Source: Mycolicibacterium flavescens (GTDB lineage Bacteria > Actinomycetota > Actinomycetes > Mycobacteriales > Mycobacteriaceae). From it: a DNA stretch of 64,000 nt. Below the pieces are notes generated by a model. It did no database searches. It saw nothing but the letters and a program-made list of their open reading frames with translations, and was not told where the DNA came from. Positions 37,011-49,179 of this stretch are shown one piece after another (positions within the stretch are counted from its first letter, which is position 1; each line of letters opens with the position of its first letter). Position numbers and translations under genes: made by a program. The DNA lies in contig NZ_MIHA01000004.1 of assembly GCF_001722335.1 (NCBI RefSeq), positions 299,179-363,178 of the forward strand, given 5' to 3'.

Positions 37011-37464
37011 CTCCCGCGCTCATCACCCGCACCGCACTGATCAGGCCGTCCATCAGGTTGCCGTCCTTGAACGACGCGGCAGCCGCCGAGACGCCCAGCG
37101 GGGCGGCCTCCTCGATACCGCGGCCCTTGACGTCGACGCCGTAGACCACCTCGATCGCGCGCTGGTCCGGCGACACCGCCAACAGCACCGCGTTGTTGGG
37201 GGTCGGCACCTGGGCCAGGATCTCGCGCGCAGTCGCCGCGGTGTCGGCACCGAGGTCGCCGATGTAGACCGCGAAACGGGCCTTGGCCGCGCGCGAGCCG
37301 TACTTGAGCGCGTCGTCGAGGAAGACGAGGTCCTTCACCGGGAACGGGTAGCGGACCGAGAGCTCACCGGGCTCGGTGACGCCGGACACCCGACCGCTCG
37401 AGGTGACGGCCCAGCCGAGGGGCAGATTGGCCGGGTCGACGGTCGTGATCTCACCACTTGCCAC
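36997..37464 (-). CDS. DUF5130 family protein (Rv2468c-like)
   Basis: The 155-residue protein has the TPM-like alpha/beta pattern: [19 protein letters not shown], then [14 protein letters not shown] and [20 protein letters not shown], which resembles the TPM phosphatase fold reduced to its core. It matches the family of Rv2468c by position and size. The function is not established. The GTG start overlaps the end of ctaJ by 14 bases; GGAGGCGG upstream supports it. Linked with ctaJ, it may serve respiratory-complex assembly or quality control, which is inference. Confidence 0.82.
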   Translation of the reverse strand: MASGEITTVDPANLPLGWAVTSSGRVSGVTEPGELSVRYPFPVKDLVFLDDALKYGSRAAKARFAVYIGDLGADTAATAREILAQVPTPNNAVLLAVSPDQRAIEVVYGVDVKGRGIEEAAPLGVSAAAASFKDGNLMDGLISAVRVMSAGVTPG

Positions 37465-37744
37465 TTGCGCCGCCTCCGATCGTCGCGTGCGAACTCTGCT
37501 CGCCGGCGTCGTCGCTGTGCACAGCGGTGTCGGCGACCAGACTCCGGCCGGTGTTGTGGGCGTGCGCGGTCGGCTCGTCGGAGGCCCACAGGATCGGCCC
37601 GTGCGTCCACGGCTCGGACAGCTTGTAGGTTTCCGGGTGCGGACCCTTGCGGTTCCTGCCGACGCCCCAGATCAGCACGATCAGCACGAACGTGAGGGCC
37701 AGCGGAACGCCCACGATGAGGGCATGACTCAATGTGCTGCTCAC
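37451..37744 (-). CDS. ctaJ: Cytochrome aa3 oxidase accessory subunit CtaJ
   Basis: This 97-residue protein has one membrane helix (about 6-28, [20 protein letters not shown]) followed by the hydrophilic [28 protein letters not shown]. The latter region matches the CtaJ subunit described in the M. smegmatis III2IV2 respiratory supercomplex, and the position between Rv2468c- and Rv2469c-type genes agrees. It would sit in the plasma membrane at the cytochrome oxidase. It is co-transcribed with the upstream HNH gene (25-base gap) and with the overlapping DUF5130 gene. Confidence 0.8.
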   Translation of the reverse strand: MSSTLSHALIVGVPLALTFVLIVLIWGVGRNRKGPHPETYKLSEPWTHGPILWASDEPTAHAHNTGRSLVADTAVHSDDAGEQSSHATIGGGASGKW

Positions 37745-37769
37745 GTGGGAAACCGTATACCAGCCGCGA

Positions 37770-38438
37770 TTACGCCGCGCCTTCGCCTAGATATCTGACC
37801 CACGACGGGTCGAGTTCCTTGATGCTCGACAGCAGCCGCCAGTGCTGGCCTTTCGGTGGCGTCGGCAGGGTGCGCAGCGTCCAGCCCAGCTCGCCGAGCA
37901 GCCGGTCGGCTTTGCGGTGGTTGCAGGTCGAGCACGCCGCCACGCAGTTCTCCCAGGAGTGGTCGCCGCCGCGGCTGCGTGGCACAACGTGGTCGACGGT
38001 GTCGGCCTTGGAGCCGCAGTAGGCGCAGCGGAAGCGGTCGCGGTGCATGAGCGCGGCGCGGGTCATCGGGATCCGGGCCCGGTAGGGCACCCGGACGTAG
38101 ACGCGCAGCCGGATCACCGAGGGCACCACGATCGAGCGGGTCGCCGAGTGGATGACCGGGCCGTTCGGATCGTCGTGCACGACGTCGGCTTTTCCGCACA
38201 TCAACATGATGACCGCCCGCCGCATGGGCAGAGCGGTCAACGGTTCGTAGGTGGAGTTGAGCAGAAGGACCCGGCGGCGGCCCCAGATCGAGGCCTCGGT
38301 GGTACTGGGTGGATGGATGTCGACGCTGTGCAGCACACGGGCCTGCGCGCCCGGTACCGTCGCCCCGGCCAGGGCAGTCGCGGCACCGTGACTCCGCTGG
38401 CCGGTCCTTCTGGACGGGCCTCTGTTGCGATGCGCCAT
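37770..38438 (-). CDS. HNH endonuclease domain protein (Rv2469c-like)
   Basis: The 222-residue protein has an N-terminal domain with [20 protein letters not shown] and a C-terminal HNH domain: [40 protein letters not shown]. The catalytic His (DHVVP), the Asn and the four zinc Cys are all present. Family members occur in nearly all mycobacteria; their role is not known. The ATG at 38438 is preceded by GGAGGACG. It is divergent from glbO, 139 bases away, and heads the operon with ctaJ and DUF5130. Confidence 0.9.
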   Translation of the reverse strand: MAHRNRGPSRRTGQRSHGAATALAGATVPGAQARVLHSVDIHPPSTTEASIWGRRRVLLLNSTYEPLTALPMRRAVIMLMCGKADVVHDDPNGPVIHSATRSIVVPSVIRLRVYVRVPYRARIPMTRAALMHRDRFRCAYCGSKADTVDHVVPRSRGGDHSWENCVAACSTCNHRKADRLLGELGWTLRTLPTPPKGQHWRLLSSIKELDPSWVRYLGEGAA

Positions 38439-38577
38439 ACGTCCTCCGTCGGACAGTTCACCACGGATTCCTGTGAATCGCACGACAATTCTCGACGTGT
38501 TCGCAGGTCAATACGGTGAACATCGGGTGGCGCGACCGGCTGACCTGCCCAATCCAGCAACAGGGAACAATGGGGGC

Positions 38578-38973
38578 GTGACACAGCCACAGAGATCGTT
38601 CTACGACGAAGTCGGTGGCCACGAGACGTTCCGTGCGATCGTGGCGCGGTTCTACGAGTTGGTCCGCGAGGACGAGATCCTGCGTCCGCTCTACCCCGAG
38701 GAGGACCTCGGGCCGGCCGAGGTGCGGCTGCGGATGTTCCTCGAGCAGTACTGGGGCGGGCCGCGCACGTACTCCGATCAGCGCGGCCATCCACGCCTGC
38801 GGATGCGTCACGCGCCGTTTCGGATCGGCTTCCTCGAGCGCGACGCCTGGCTGCGGTGCATGCACACCGCGGTCGCCTCAATCGACGACCAGACCCTTGA
38901 CGAGGAGCACCGCAAGGAGCTGCTGGCCTACCTCGAGATGGCGGCCCAGTCCATGGTCAACTCGTCGTTCTAG
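38578..38973 (+). CDS. glbO: Truncated hemoglobin O (group II)
   Basis: The 131-residue protein has the group II truncated globin pattern: [20 protein letters not shown], the WGG segment [20 protein letters not shown], the proximal-His region [19 protein letters not shown] and the Tyr/Trp distal set. It binds O2 tightly and may aid respiration or detoxify NO and peroxide. I chose the GTG at 38578, giving the length of M. tuberculosis GlbO; AACAAT with six-base spacing suggests leaderless initiation. It is followed by aglA 41 bases later. Confidence 0.95.
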   Translation: MTQPQRSFYDEVGGHETFRAIVARFYELVREDEILRPLYPEEDLGPAEVRLRMFLEQYWGGPRTYSDQRGHPRLRMRHAPFRIGFLERDAWLRCMHTAVASIDDQTLDEEHRKELLAYLEMAAQSMVNSSF

Positions 38974-39014
38974 TCGTCGCCGGGTAGTTGAGGGCTAGCG
39001 ATCGAAGGAGACGG

Positions 39015-40589
39015 GTGACTGATCCGAGCAGACCCTGGTGGGCGGACGCGGTCTTCTATCAGGTGTATCCGCGGTCTTTCCAGGACAGCAACGGCGACGG
39101 TGTCGGTGACCTCGACGGGGTGAGCGCCCGGCTCGGTTACCTCAAGGCGCTCGGTGTCGACGCGCTCTGGCTCAACCCGGTGATGGTCTCGCCGATGGCC
39201 GACAACGGGTACGACGTGGCCGATCCGCGCGACATCGACCCGTTGTTCGGCGACCTGGCCGCGATGGACCGGCTGACGGCCGCCGCCCATGACCTGGGCA
39301 TGAAGGTGACGATGGACCTGGTGCCCAACCACACCAGTTCCGCGCACCCGTGGTTTCAGGCGGCGCTGGCGGCCGGGCCGGGCAGCACGCAGCGGCGGCG
39401 CTACATCTTCCGCGACGGTGCCGGCGCCGACGGCGCAGAGCCGCCGAACAACTGGCTGTCGATCTTCGGCGGACCGGCCTGGACGCGGGTGACCGAAGCC
39501 GACGGGCGCCCGGGCCAGTGGTACCTGCACCTGTTCGACGTCGAGCAGCCGGACCTGAACTGGGAGAACCCCGAGGTGTTCGACGACCTCGAGCGCACAT
39601 TGCGGTTCTGGCTGGACCGCGGCGTCGACGGGTTCCGCATCGACGTCGCACACGGCATGGCCAAACCGCGCGACCTGCCCGACATGCCGATCGTCAAGCC
39701 GGAGATGCTGCTGGCCGAGATGGACGACGACCCCCGCTTCAACGACGACGGTGTGCACGAGATTCACCGCAGGATCCGCCGGGTGTTCGACGACTACCCC
39801 GACGCCGTCGCGATCGGTGAGGTGTGGGTCTACGACAACGAACAGTTCGCCCGTTACGTGCGCCCGGACGAACTGCACCTGGGCTTCAACTTCCGGCTGG
39901 TGCGGGCCGGCTTCGATGCGGCCGACATCCGCGACGCGATCGAGAACTCGATGGCCGCAGTGGAACTCGTCGGCGCGACGCCCACCTGGACGCTGGCCAA
40001 CCACGACGTCGAGCGCGAACCCACCCGATACGGCGGCGGCCCGGTCGGGTTGGCGCGCGCCAAGGCGATGGCGTTGGTCATGCTCGCGCTGCCCGGCGCG
40101 GTGTTCGTCTACAACGGCGAGGAACTCGGGCTGCCCAACGCCGACCTGCCCGACGAGGCGTTGCGCGATCCGGTGTGGGAACGCAGCGGGCACACCCGCC
40201 GCGGCCGCGACGGCAGCCGGGTACCGATGCCGTGGCAGGGCGACGCGCCGCCGTTCGGGTTCTCCGACACCGCGGACACCTGGCTTCCGATACCGCCCGA
40301 GTGGTCGGCGCTGACCGTCGAGAAGCAGCTCGCCGACCCGTCGTCGACGCTGACGTTCTTCCGCCGCGCGATCGAGTTTCGCTGTCAGCGAAGCGAATTT
40401 GACGGTCCGACGGTCGAGATGCTGGACTCCCCCGCCGGCAGCGTGGTGTTCCACGCCAGCGGCGGGCTGGTGTGCGTGCTCAACGCCGGCGACGGGGCAA
40501 TCCCGCTGCCCGAGGGCGAGGTGCTGTTGGCCAGCGGCGACGTGGTCGACGGCGCGCTACCACCCGACACCGCCGCCTGGCTGGTGTAG
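39015..40589 (+). CDS. aglA: Alpha-glucosidase, glycoside hydrolase family 13
   Basis: The 524-residue protein is a GH13 (beta/alpha)8 barrel enzyme. Catalytic residues are visible: nucleophile Asp210 in GFRIDVAHG, acid/base Glu269 in AIGEVWV and transition-state Asp331 in LANHDVERE; the NPVMVSPMADNGYDVADP region is the substrate-binding loop. It hydrolyses short alpha-glucosides or maltooligosaccharides in the cytosol. GAAGGAG precedes the GTG at 39015. It corresponds to Rv2471, downstream of glbO as in M. tuberculosis. Confidence 0.93.
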   Translation: MTDPSRPWWADAVFYQVYPRSFQDSNGDGVGDLDGVSARLGYLKALGVDALWLNPVMVSPMADNGYDVADPRDIDPLFGDLAAMDRLTAAAHDLGMKVTMDLVPNHTSSAHPWFQAALAAGPGSTQRRRYIFRDGAGADGAEPPNNWLSIFGGPAWTRVTEADGRPGQWYLHLFDVEQPDLNWENPEVFDDLERTLRFWLDRGVDGFRIDVAHGMAKPRDLPDMPIVKPEMLLAEMDDDPRFNDDGVHEIHRRIRRVFDDYPDAVAIGEVWVYDNEQFARYVRPDELHLGFNFRLVRAGFDAADIRDAIENSMAAVELVGATPTWTLANHDVEREPTRYGGGPVGLARAKAMALVMLALPGAVFVYNGEELGLPNADLPDEALRDPVWERSGHTRRGRDGSRVPMPWQGDAPPFGFSDTADTWLPIPPEWSALTVEKQLADPSSTLTFFRRAIEFRCQRSEFDGPTVEMLDSPAGSVVFHASGGLVCVLNAGDGAIPLPEGEVLLASGDVVDGALPPDTAAWLV

Positions 40590-40600
40590 TTTCCCGTGCG

Positions 40601-41260
40601 CTACCGCAGCACCAATGCCGGGTCGCCGCGCCGGCGGTACACCGAACCGAAGCGCGCGTCGATCCGCAACCAGGTCGGCAGCGCGCGCACGCGAACCATC
40701 TCGTCGGCGGCGACATCCGATCCGGTCTGCGGCAGGAAACCCATTGCGGTCAGGGCGAACACACAGCGCATCGGAATGCCGACGCTGTCGGCGGCGGAGC
40801 TGACCGCCATCACCTCCTGGTCCAGCAGCGACACCGGCGGACCGTGCCCGCCGGAATGCTCCTTGGCCAGCGCGCCGCCCCGCTGCGCCAGGTCGAGCAC
40901 GACGCGGGCCGGCACATCGTCGAGGTGCACGAAGCCGGTCTCCGGTGGCAGCGCGCCGCGCCACGCGGAATCCATCGCGAAACCCGGGTCGACGTGTCCG
41001 GCGTCGTCCATCGCGCGCAGGCCGACTGCGAGGCTGTCGGCGCCCGCCGACAGGTCCGGCGGGTTGACCCGGCCCTCGACGACACGGCTTGCGAGTACGT
41101 CGAACCCGGTGGCCACCCAGGCCACCACCGATCCGCCTGGACGCTGACGCAACCGGATGACCGCGGCGTCGTCGAGTCGCAACGCCCGCTCGGCGAACAC
41201 CGACAGGTCGTCGCGGTGGGCGCCGTCGGCCAACCACACACCGCGATCGGGGCCGTTCAT
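40601..41260 (-). CDS. Conserved mycobacterial protein (Rv2474c-like)
   Basis: The 219-residue protein matches the size and place of Rv2474c. It has no signal peptide or membrane helix, and no motif I recognise; the pattern VWLADGAHRDDLSVFAERAL and VRVRALPTWLRIDARFGSVY suggests a globular alpha/beta protein. Its ATG overlaps the thioesterase stop by four bases, and the thioesterase overlaps gdh likewise, so the three are one coupled operon. A role linked to glutamate dehydrogenase is only contextual. Confidence 0.8.
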   Translation of the reverse strand: MNGPDRGVWLADGAHRDDLSVFAERALRLDDAAVIRLRQRPGGSVVAWVATGFDVLASRVVEGRVNPPDLSAGADSLAVGLRAMDDAGHVDPGFAMDSAWRGALPPETGFVHLDDVPARVVLDLAQRGGALAKEHSGGHGPPVSLLDQEVMAVSSAADSVGIPMRCVFALTAMGFLPQTGSDVAADEMVRVRALPTWLRIDARFGSVYRRRGDPALVLR

Positions 41261-41682
41261 CGCAGGTAACGCTGCAGATACTCCCGCTGCTGCTCGGAAA
41301 GCCGTTGCAGCCGTTGCTCTCTGATGTGCACGGCCGCCAACTGCGTCTCGGCGATCACCGCCGGCTTCGAGTCCGCCGCGGCGGCGACCGAGCGGACTTC
41401 GTATCCGATGGTGAAGTCGACCGCGCGCACCCGCTTGGAGTACATCGTCACCTGCAGCGGCGAATCCACCAGCCGCAGTTGGGCCTTGTACGAGATGTTC
41501 ACGTCGGCGATCAGCAGCCCGATCGTCTCGATCTCGGGGCCGAACGGCTCCCGCAGGAACGGGATTCGCGCCTCCTCGAGCAGCGTCACCATCGTCGCGT
41601 GGTTGATGTGCTGGTACATGTCGATGTCCGACCACCGGACATGCACCGGCGCGATGAAACCTGTCGGCGCATTAGCCGTCAA
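41257..41682 (-). CDS. Hotdog-fold acyl-CoA thioesterase (Rv2475c-like)
   Basis: The 141-residue protein has the 4-hydroxybenzoyl-CoA thioesterase-type hotdog motif [18 protein letters not shown], in which the Asp and His are typical active-site residues. It probably hydrolyses acyl-CoA esters in the cytosol. I place the start at the TTG at 41682, because GGGGAG stands six bases upstream and this TTG overlaps the gdh stop as TTGA; the longer frame would lie inside gdh. M. tuberculosis Rv2475c has 138 residues. Confidence 0.88.
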   Translation of the reverse strand: MTANAPTGFIAPVHVRWSDIDMYQHINHATMVTLLEEARIPFLREPFGPEIETIGLLIADVNISYKAQLRLVDSPLQVTMYSKRVRAVDFTIGYEVRSVAAAADSKPAVIAETQLAAVHIREQRLQRLSEQQREYLQRYLR

Positions 41683-44600
41683 CGCGAACTCCCCGTTCCA
41701 CTTGTGCGTGTCATGCTGCGGATCTGGCGCGCGGCCACCGACAGCGTCGCCAGATCGTGCTGGCCACTCTCGTGAATCTCGCTGAGGGTGCGGCGTGCCC
41801 GGTCCACCCGCGAACCGTTCGTCGTCTCCCACTCGGCGATCTTCTCCTCACCGGTCTCCTCGGGCTCGCCGACGGCCAGCACGTCGAAGCACAGTGACCG
41901 CAACGAACCGTAGATGTCGTCACGGATCGCCAACCGCGCCAGCGAATGCCACCGGTCGTCGCGTTCGAGCCGTGACACCGCGGTGAGCAGGGTGTCGGTG
42001 TTGAGGTAGTCCATCAACGCGAAGTAGGTGTCGGCGACCTCGTCGGGTTCGCGGTCGACGATGTCGCTGATGTCGATGATGTCGAGCAGGCTGAACTGGT
42101 ACAGGCCGGTCGCCACCGTGTACGCCAGGTCCCTGGGCACCCCACGTTCGGCGAACTCGTCGGCTTCTTTGGTCACGATCGCCTCGTCATCGCCGCGCAG
42201 CCACTCCGACATCCGCGGGGTCAGCGAGGCCACCTTCGCGCCGAACCGGTTGATCTCGGCGCCCACCGCCAACGGTTGGGGCCGGTAGTTGAGCAGCCAG
42301 CGGCCGGACCGGTCGACGAGGCGCCGCAGATCCAGCGTCATCCGGTCGGTGACCGCGACCGAGACACCGCTGTCGCCGGCGGCCCGGATGCCGCGCCACA
42401 CGTCGCTGATCCGGAAGATGGCGTTGGCCGCGGCGTAACTGCGGACCGCGTCGACCGGGCCGACCCCGACGTCCTCGCTGACCCGGTAGGCGTAGGTGAT
42501 CCCGCTGGTGTCGACGAGGTCGTTGACCAGCATCGTGGTGACGATCTCGCGGCGCAGCTGGTGCGCCCGGATCTCCGCGCCGAACGGTTCGCGCAACTTC
42601 TCCGGGAAGTACCACGGCAGCCGCGACGCGAACGCCTCCTGGTCGGGCAGGTCGGTGGCCAGCACGTCGGCCTTCATAGCCAGCTTGACGTGCGCCATTA
42701 GCGTGGCCAATTCCGGTGAGGTCAAACCCATTCCGGCGTCGGCGCGGCGGCGGATCTCCTTCTCCGACGGCAACGCCTCCAGTTCACGGTTGAGGCCGCG
42801 GTCGGCGACGAACGCCTTGATCATCCGCGCGTGCACCGGCAGCAGGCTGGGCGCGTTCGCCCGGCTGGTGCCCATCAGGTCGTTCTGGTCCTTGTTGTCG
42901 GCGAGCACCAGGTCCCCGACCTCGTCGGTCATCGAGAGCAGCAGATCGGTGCGCTCCTCGGGGCTGACCTTGCCGGCGGTGACCAGCGAGTCGATCAGGA
43001 TCTTGATGTTGACCTCGTGGTCGGAGCAGTCGACACCGGCGGAGTTGTCGAGCGCGTCGGTGTTGATGCGGCCGCCGGCGAGGTCGAACTCGATGCGGCC
43101 CAACGCGGTCACGCCGAGGTTGCCGCCCTCGCCGACCACCTTGACCCGCAACTGGTTTCCGTTCACCCGGACCGGGTCGTTGGCGCGGTCGCCGACGTCG
43201 GCGTCGGATTCGGTCTCGGCCTTGATGTAGGTGCCGATGCCTCCGTTGAACAGCAGGTCGGCGGGCGCCTTGAGGATCGCCTTGATCAGGTTCGGCGGGG
43301 TCAGTTCCTCGACGCCGTCGTCGATGCCCAGTGCGGCGCGGGCCTGCGGGCTGAGCCGGATCGACTTGTGCTCACGGCTGTAGACGCCGCCGCCTTCACT
43401 GATCAGCGAGGTGTCGTAGTCCTCCCAACTGGACCGCGGCAGTTCGAACAGGCGCTTGCGTTCCTCCCACGAGCGGGCGGCGTCGGGGTTCGGGTCGATG
43501 AAGATGTGGCGGTGGTCGAAGGCGCCCACCAGCCGAATGTGTTGCGACAGCAGCATTCCGTTGCCGAACACGTCGCCGCTCATGTCGCCGATCCCGACGA
43601 CGGTGAAGTCTTCGGACTGGGTGTCGACACCCATCTCGCGGAAGTGCCGTTTGACCGACTCCCAGGCGCCCCTGGCGGTGATGCCCATCGCCTTGTGGTC
43701 GTATCCCACCGAGCCGCCGGAGGCGAACGCGTCGCCGAGCCAGAAGCCGTAGGACTTGGCGACCTCGTTGGCGATGTCGGAGAACGTCGCCGTGCCCTTG
43801 TCGGCGGCGACGACGAGGTACGCGTCGTCGCTGTCGCGGCGCACCACATCCGGGGGCGCGACGACCTCGCCGGTGGCCTTGTCGACGTTGTCGGTCACGT
43901 CGAGCAGGCCGGCGATGAACAGCTGGTAGCACGAGACACCCTCGGCGCGTTGGGCGTCGCGGTCGGCGGCGGCGTCGCCGGTCGACGCCGGTGGGTGCTT
44001 GACGACGAATCCGCCCTTGGCGCCGACGGGCACGATCACCGCGTTCTTGACGGCCTGCGCCTTGACCAGGCCGAGGATCTCGGTGCGGAAATCCTCGCGG
44101 CGGTCCGACCACCGCAGGCCGCCGCGCGCCACGTAGCCGAAGCGCAGGTGGACACCCTCGACGCGGGGTGAGTACACGAAGATCTCGAATTTGGGCCGCG
44201 GCAAAGGCAATTCGTCGATCAGGCCCGGGTCGAGTTTGTAGGCCAGTACACCCTGCTGACGGGCCGACTCCTCGCGGCTGACGAAGTAGTTGGTGCGCAG
44301 CGTGGCCTGGATCATCGACGCGAACGCCCGCAGGACCCGGTCGGTGTCGAGGCTGACCAGCGCGTCGATGTCGGCGCTCACCGCCGCCGCGGCGGCCTGC
44401 GCGTCGCGGCGCTTGGGCGCGCCGCCCTGCTCGGTCTCGGCGTCGGGGCGGAACAGCGCCTCGAACAGCTCGACCAGCGACCGCGCGGTCTTGGCGTTGT
44501 CGTTGACGACGGCCTCGATGTGGGCCTGGCTGTAGGGAAAACCGGCCTGCCTCAGGTACTTCGCGTAGCTGCGCAGCACGGAGACCTGCTGCCAGTTCAA

Positions 44601-46544
44601 CCCGGCCCGCATCACCAACTCGTTGAACCGGTCGATCTCGGCGCGGCCCTGCCAGATCGCGGTCACCGCGTCGGCGAACCGGGTCGCGGTCTCGGCGCGT
44701 TCGGCGTCGGACTCGATGTGCGGGATCGACTTGTGCGGTGAGATCTTGAACTGGTAGATCGACACCGCCAGCCCGTCGGGCCGCTCGACGGTGAACGGCC
44801 GCTCCTCGATCACCACCACGCCCATGGACTGCAGCATCGGCAGCAGATCGCTCAGCGACGCGGAGCGCCCACCCAGATACAGGGTGAGCTGGGCGATGCC
44901 CTCCTCGGTGTCGGTCAGGACCGGCTTGATGGCGCCGTCTTCGAGTTCTTCGATGACCGCGATGTCGTCGATCGCGTCCAGCGGGGTGACCGCCTGCTTG
45001 TAGGTCTCCGAGAATGCGACCGAATAGTGCTGGGCCACCCGCTGTTCGATCGATCCGGTCTTGACCGCCCCGATCAGGCGGTCGCCCCACGTCCGCGCCG
45101 CCTCGGTGAGCAGATCCTGGATCCGGCTCTGGTTGTCCAGCGAGGTGTCGATGTCGCGGGAGTTGATCCCGTCCGGCATGCGCACCGAGAAATGTACGAC
45201 GGCCCACGGGGATTCGCTGACCCGCGCCGTGTACTCGATGCTGACCCCGCCGAGTTCGCGCACCAGGATGTCCTGCATCTCGAGCCGCACCGCGGTGGTG
45301 TAACGGTCGCGCGGGAGGTACACCAGGCAGGACACGAAGTGCGCGAGCGAGTCGGCGCGCATGAACAGCAGCGTGCGCCGGCGCGAGCCGAGGTCCACCA
45401 CCGCTTTGACCATGTCGAGGACGTTTCGCGCCGACAGCGCGAACAGCTCTGAGCGCGGGATGGTCTGGATGATGTCGAGCAGAAGCTGGCCCGGATGGCT
45501 GGGGTCACGACGCGACAGTGCTAGCGCCTCGTTGACGCGGCGGGAGACCAGCGGGATCTCCAGGACGTTGGCGTTCATGGCCGCGACGGTGAACAGCCCG
45601 ACGAAGCGGTGCTCGACGACGGTGGGTCCGTCCTGTTCCCGGACGACGACGATGTAGGGGTAGGCGCCGTAGCGCAGATAACTCGGGATGGTGGCCTGCG
45701 CCAGCGTGAGAAGTTCGCCGTTCTCGGTGAGCGGCGGCAGCACGTCCTGGCGCACCCGCAGCACGCCCAGCCGGCTCGACGGGTCGACCGAGGAGCGGCC
45801 GTCGCGCACGGGGCAGCGCTGATAGCCGAGCAGCACGAAGTGCCCGTCGGCCAGCCATCGCAGCAGCGCGGCGACGTCGTCGCGGTCGGGTCCGGGGAAC
45901 CGCGCCCCGTCGGCGGCCAGTTCGCCGGCCAACCCGCGCAGCGTCGAGGCCAGCGCCTGCGTATCGAGTGCGACGTGGCGCGCGTCGGCGAGCACGCTCG
46001 GCAGCATCTGCGCGACCTGGGCGAGCGCCCGCGGGTCGACGGTCGCCGCGAGTTGGACGTGGATCCAGGCCTCGTCCACACCGGTGCGGGACCCGGCGTC
46101 GGCGACGAGCACCACGTCGAGCAGTTCACCGGCGCGGGCGCGCTGCACGCGCAGCACGGGGTTCATGATCGCGGTGTAGGCCACGCCGAACCGGTGCAGC
46201 AGCACCGTCACCGAATCCATCACCATCGCGGTGTTGTCGGTGACGATCTGCAACGCAGGGCCGAAGCCGGCCGGATCGTCGGCGCGGTAGACCTCGACGC
46301 GGGTGTCGCCGAAGGGCCGGAAGCGGCCCAGCCGGTGGTGCGCGGCGATCAGGTTCGGCGAGACGACCTGGCGCGCGGTCGCGGCCACCGGCATGGTCAC
46401 CGCGGCGTCGGCGGCCGGGGCGTCGGCGTGCGGGCCGCGGTAGGTCTCGAGGTAGGCGCGGCCGAGCCGGTTGAGGGTCTGCTCGTCGAGCCCGGGCGCG
46501 TCGGGGTCCGCCGGTCTGCCGATGTCTCCGGGATTCACCGCCAT
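41679..46544 (-). CDS. gdh: NAD-dependent glutamate dehydrogenase, 180-kDa class
   Basis: The 1621-residue enzyme belongs to the large L_180 class: N-terminal regulatory ACT-like and PAS-like regions (about 1-700), a catalytic core with the Lys-containing [12 protein letters not shown] motif near residue 840 and the NAD fold near [17 protein letters not shown], and a C-terminal helical domain. It oxidises glutamate to 2-oxoglutarate and ammonia; in mycobacteria it is controlled by GarA binding. AGGAGCG upstream supports the ATG at 46544. 2-Oxoglutarate made here could feed KorAB, whose genes lie in the same window. Confidence 0.96.
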   Translation of the reverse strand: MAVNPGDIGRPADPDAPGLDEQTLNRLGRAYLETYRGPHADAPAADAAVTMPVAATARQVVSPNLIAAHHRLGRFRPFGDTRVEVYRADDPAGFGPALQIVTDNTAMVMDSVTVLLHRFGVAYTAIMNPVLRVQRARAGELLDVVLVADAGSRTGVDEAWIHVQLAATVDPRALAQVAQMLPSVLADARHVALDTQALASTLRGLAGELAADGARFPGPDRDDVAALLRWLADGHFVLLGYQRCPVRDGRSSVDPSSRLGVLRVRQDVLPPLTENGELLTLAQATIPSYLRYGAYPYIVVVREQDGPTVVEHRFVGLFTVAAMNANVLEIPLVSRRVNEALALSRRDPSHPGQLLLDIIQTIPRSELFALSARNVLDMVKAVVDLGSRRRTLLFMRADSLAHFVSCLVYLPRDRYTTAVRLEMQDILVRELGGVSIEYTARVSESPWAVVHFSVRMPDGINSRDIDTSLDNQSRIQDLLTEAARTWGDRLIGAVKTGSIEQRVAQHYSVAFSETYKQAVTPLDAIDDIAVIEELEDGAIKPVLTDTEEGIAQLTLYLGGRSASLSDLLPMLQSMGVVVIEERPFTVERPDGLAVSIYQFKISPHKSIPHIESDAERAETATRFADAVTAIWQGRAEIDRFNELVMRAGLNWQQVSVLRSYAKYLRQAGFPYSQAHIEAVVNDNAKTARSLVELFEALFRPDAETEQGGAPKRRDAQAAAAAVSADIDALVSLDTDRVLRAFASMIQATLRTNYFVSREESARQQGVLAYKLDPGLIDELPLPRPKFEIFVYSPRVEGVHLRFGYVARGGLRWSDRREDFRTEILGLVKAQAVKNAVIVPVGAKGGFVVKHPPASTGDAAADRDAQRAEGVSCYQLFIAGLLDVTDNVDKATGEVVAPPDVVRRDSDDAYLVVAADKGTATFSDIANEVAKSYGFWLGDAFASGGSVGYDHKAMGITARGAWESVKRHFREMGVDTQSEDFTVVGIGDMSGDVFGNGMLLSQHIRLVGAFDHRHIFIDPNPDAARSWEERKRLFELPRSSWEDYDTSLISEGGGVYSREHKSIRLSPQARAALGIDDGVEELTPPNLIKAILKAPADLLFNGGIGTYIKAETESDADVGDRANDPVRVNGNQLRVKVVGEGGNLGVTALGRIEFDLAGGRINTDALDNSAGVDCSDHEVNIKILIDSLVTAGKVSPEERTDLLLSMTDEVGDLVLADNKDQNDLMGTSRANAPSLLPVHARMIKAFVADRGLNRELEALPSEKEIRRRADAGMGLTSPELATLMAHVKLAMKADVLATDLPDQEAFASRLPWYFPEKLREPFGAEIRAHQLRREIVTTMLVNDLVDTSGITYAYRVSEDVGVGPVDAVRSYAAANAIFRISDVWRGIRAAGDSGVSVAVTDRMTLDLRRLVDRSGRWLLNYRPQPLAVGAEINRFGAKVASLTPRMSEWLRGDDEAIVTKEADEFAERGVPRDLAYTVATGLYQFSLLDIIDISDIVDREPDEVADTYFALMDYLNTDTLLTAVSRLERDDRWHSLARLAIRDDIYGSLRSLCFDVLAVGEPEETGEEKIAEWETTNGSRVDRARRTLSEIHESGQHDLATLSVAARQIRSMTRTSGTGSSR

Positions 46545-46668
46545 GCGACGCTCCTGACCTGTTGACACGGACCCACCCGCCGTTGGATGTGGCCGCTCGC
46601 CCGGTGGGCGAGCGGCCCCGCACGCCAGTCGACCTTAGTAGTCCTGCGGCCGCGAAAGCACCGCCCCT

Positions 46669-46696
46669 GGCGGATCAGTCGCGAGCCCCCGGCGGA

Positions 46697-46707
<11 letters not shown>
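46669..46707. repeat. 22-bp tandem duplication at the ettA 3' end
   Basis: A 17-bp stretch (46669-46685) recurs exactly at 46691-46707; the second copy includes the ettA stop codon. It looks like a local slippage duplication. Confidence 0.7.
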
Positions 46708-48370
<1,663 letters not shown>

Positions 48371-48506
48371 GCCGTGATGTGCCTTTCAAGTTCGCATATC
48401 TGGGTATTACTCGCGGACCATCGTAGGCGTGGCCCGCTCGACGGTGCCGACAGAGCCACTCCGGTGCGCGCAGACGCCGCTGTGGCACTGCGCGCACCGG
48501 GGTCGG

Positions 48507-48965
48507 CTACGCCGGCAGAGGCAGCGCCTCATCGGACTGTTCGGCACCGTCCTCGTCGGCGGTGTCCGCGGAGTCGTCGTCGGATTCCGCGGTCCGCTGG
48601 TCGGTCTGCTGGGTTCGCCGGTCCATGCGCACCGCGCACCGGGCCAGGTCGGGGCCGACGGACGTGGCGCGCACCTCCACCGAGGAGCGCCGGTTACCGT
48701 CGCGGTCGTCGTACTCGCTGGTGTAGACGTGTCCGACGACGATCACCGGGTCGCCCTTGACCAGCGCGGCGCTGGTGCCGGCGACGACCCGCCCCCAGCA
48801 GTTCACTGTGACGAACAACGAATTCCCCGGCTCCCATGTTCCCTCGGCGGTGCGGCGCCGGGAGTTGCTGGCGACGCGGAACCTGACCATCTCCTGATCG
48901 CCGACCCGGCGGTGGATCGGGTCGGTGACGATGTTGCCGACGATGGTGAACGGTGTCTCGAACAT
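48507..48965 (-). CDS. ssbB: Second single-stranded DNA-binding protein (SsbB, Rv2478c-like)
   Basis: The 152-residue protein has an OB-fold (about 1-112; FTIVGNIVTDPIHRR, VNCWGRVVAGTSAALVKG, VVGHVYTSEYDDRDG) and an acidic tail that ends DEALPLPA, without the classic DDDIPF tip of the main SSB. It is the paralogous SSB found in mycobacteria and linked to recombination or stress. GGAGGGACA precedes the ATG at 48965. No replication or primosome gene is adjacent, which fits a special-purpose SSB. Confidence 0.9.
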   Translation of the reverse strand: MFETPFTIVGNIVTDPIHRRVGDQEMVRFRVASNSRRRTAEGTWEPGNSLFVTVNCWGRVVAGTSAALVKGDPVIVVGHVYTSEYDDRDGNRRSSVEVRATSVGPDLARCAVRMDRRTQQTDQRTAESDDDSADTADEDGAEQSDEALPLPA

Positions 48966-49103
48966 GATGTGTCCCTCCAACTGGTTTCTTGACGACACCG
49001 CCATTGAGCGCTCGACTCCCGACACCGGCGGCCGGGCGACAGGTCCCCGGCAAGGGGCCTGTGGATGGATTCGACGTTGGGGATGAACTGATCGTCCGAT
49101 CGC

Positions 49104-49162
49104 CGAGACCGACATTTTGGTCGATTTCACCGCTCGCGATCGACCAATACGTCGGTTTCGAG
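49104..49162. repeat. Palindrome A flanking the DUF559 gene
   Basis: Arms 49104-49125 and 49139-49162 form an imperfect inverted repeat with core ACCGAC...TTGGTCGAT. The element starts 18 bases past the stop at 49180, so it may terminate that gene. Its arms resemble those of palindrome B at 50075-50133. Confidence 0.65.
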
Positions 49163-49179
49163 CAAGCGGACAAGCGCAC

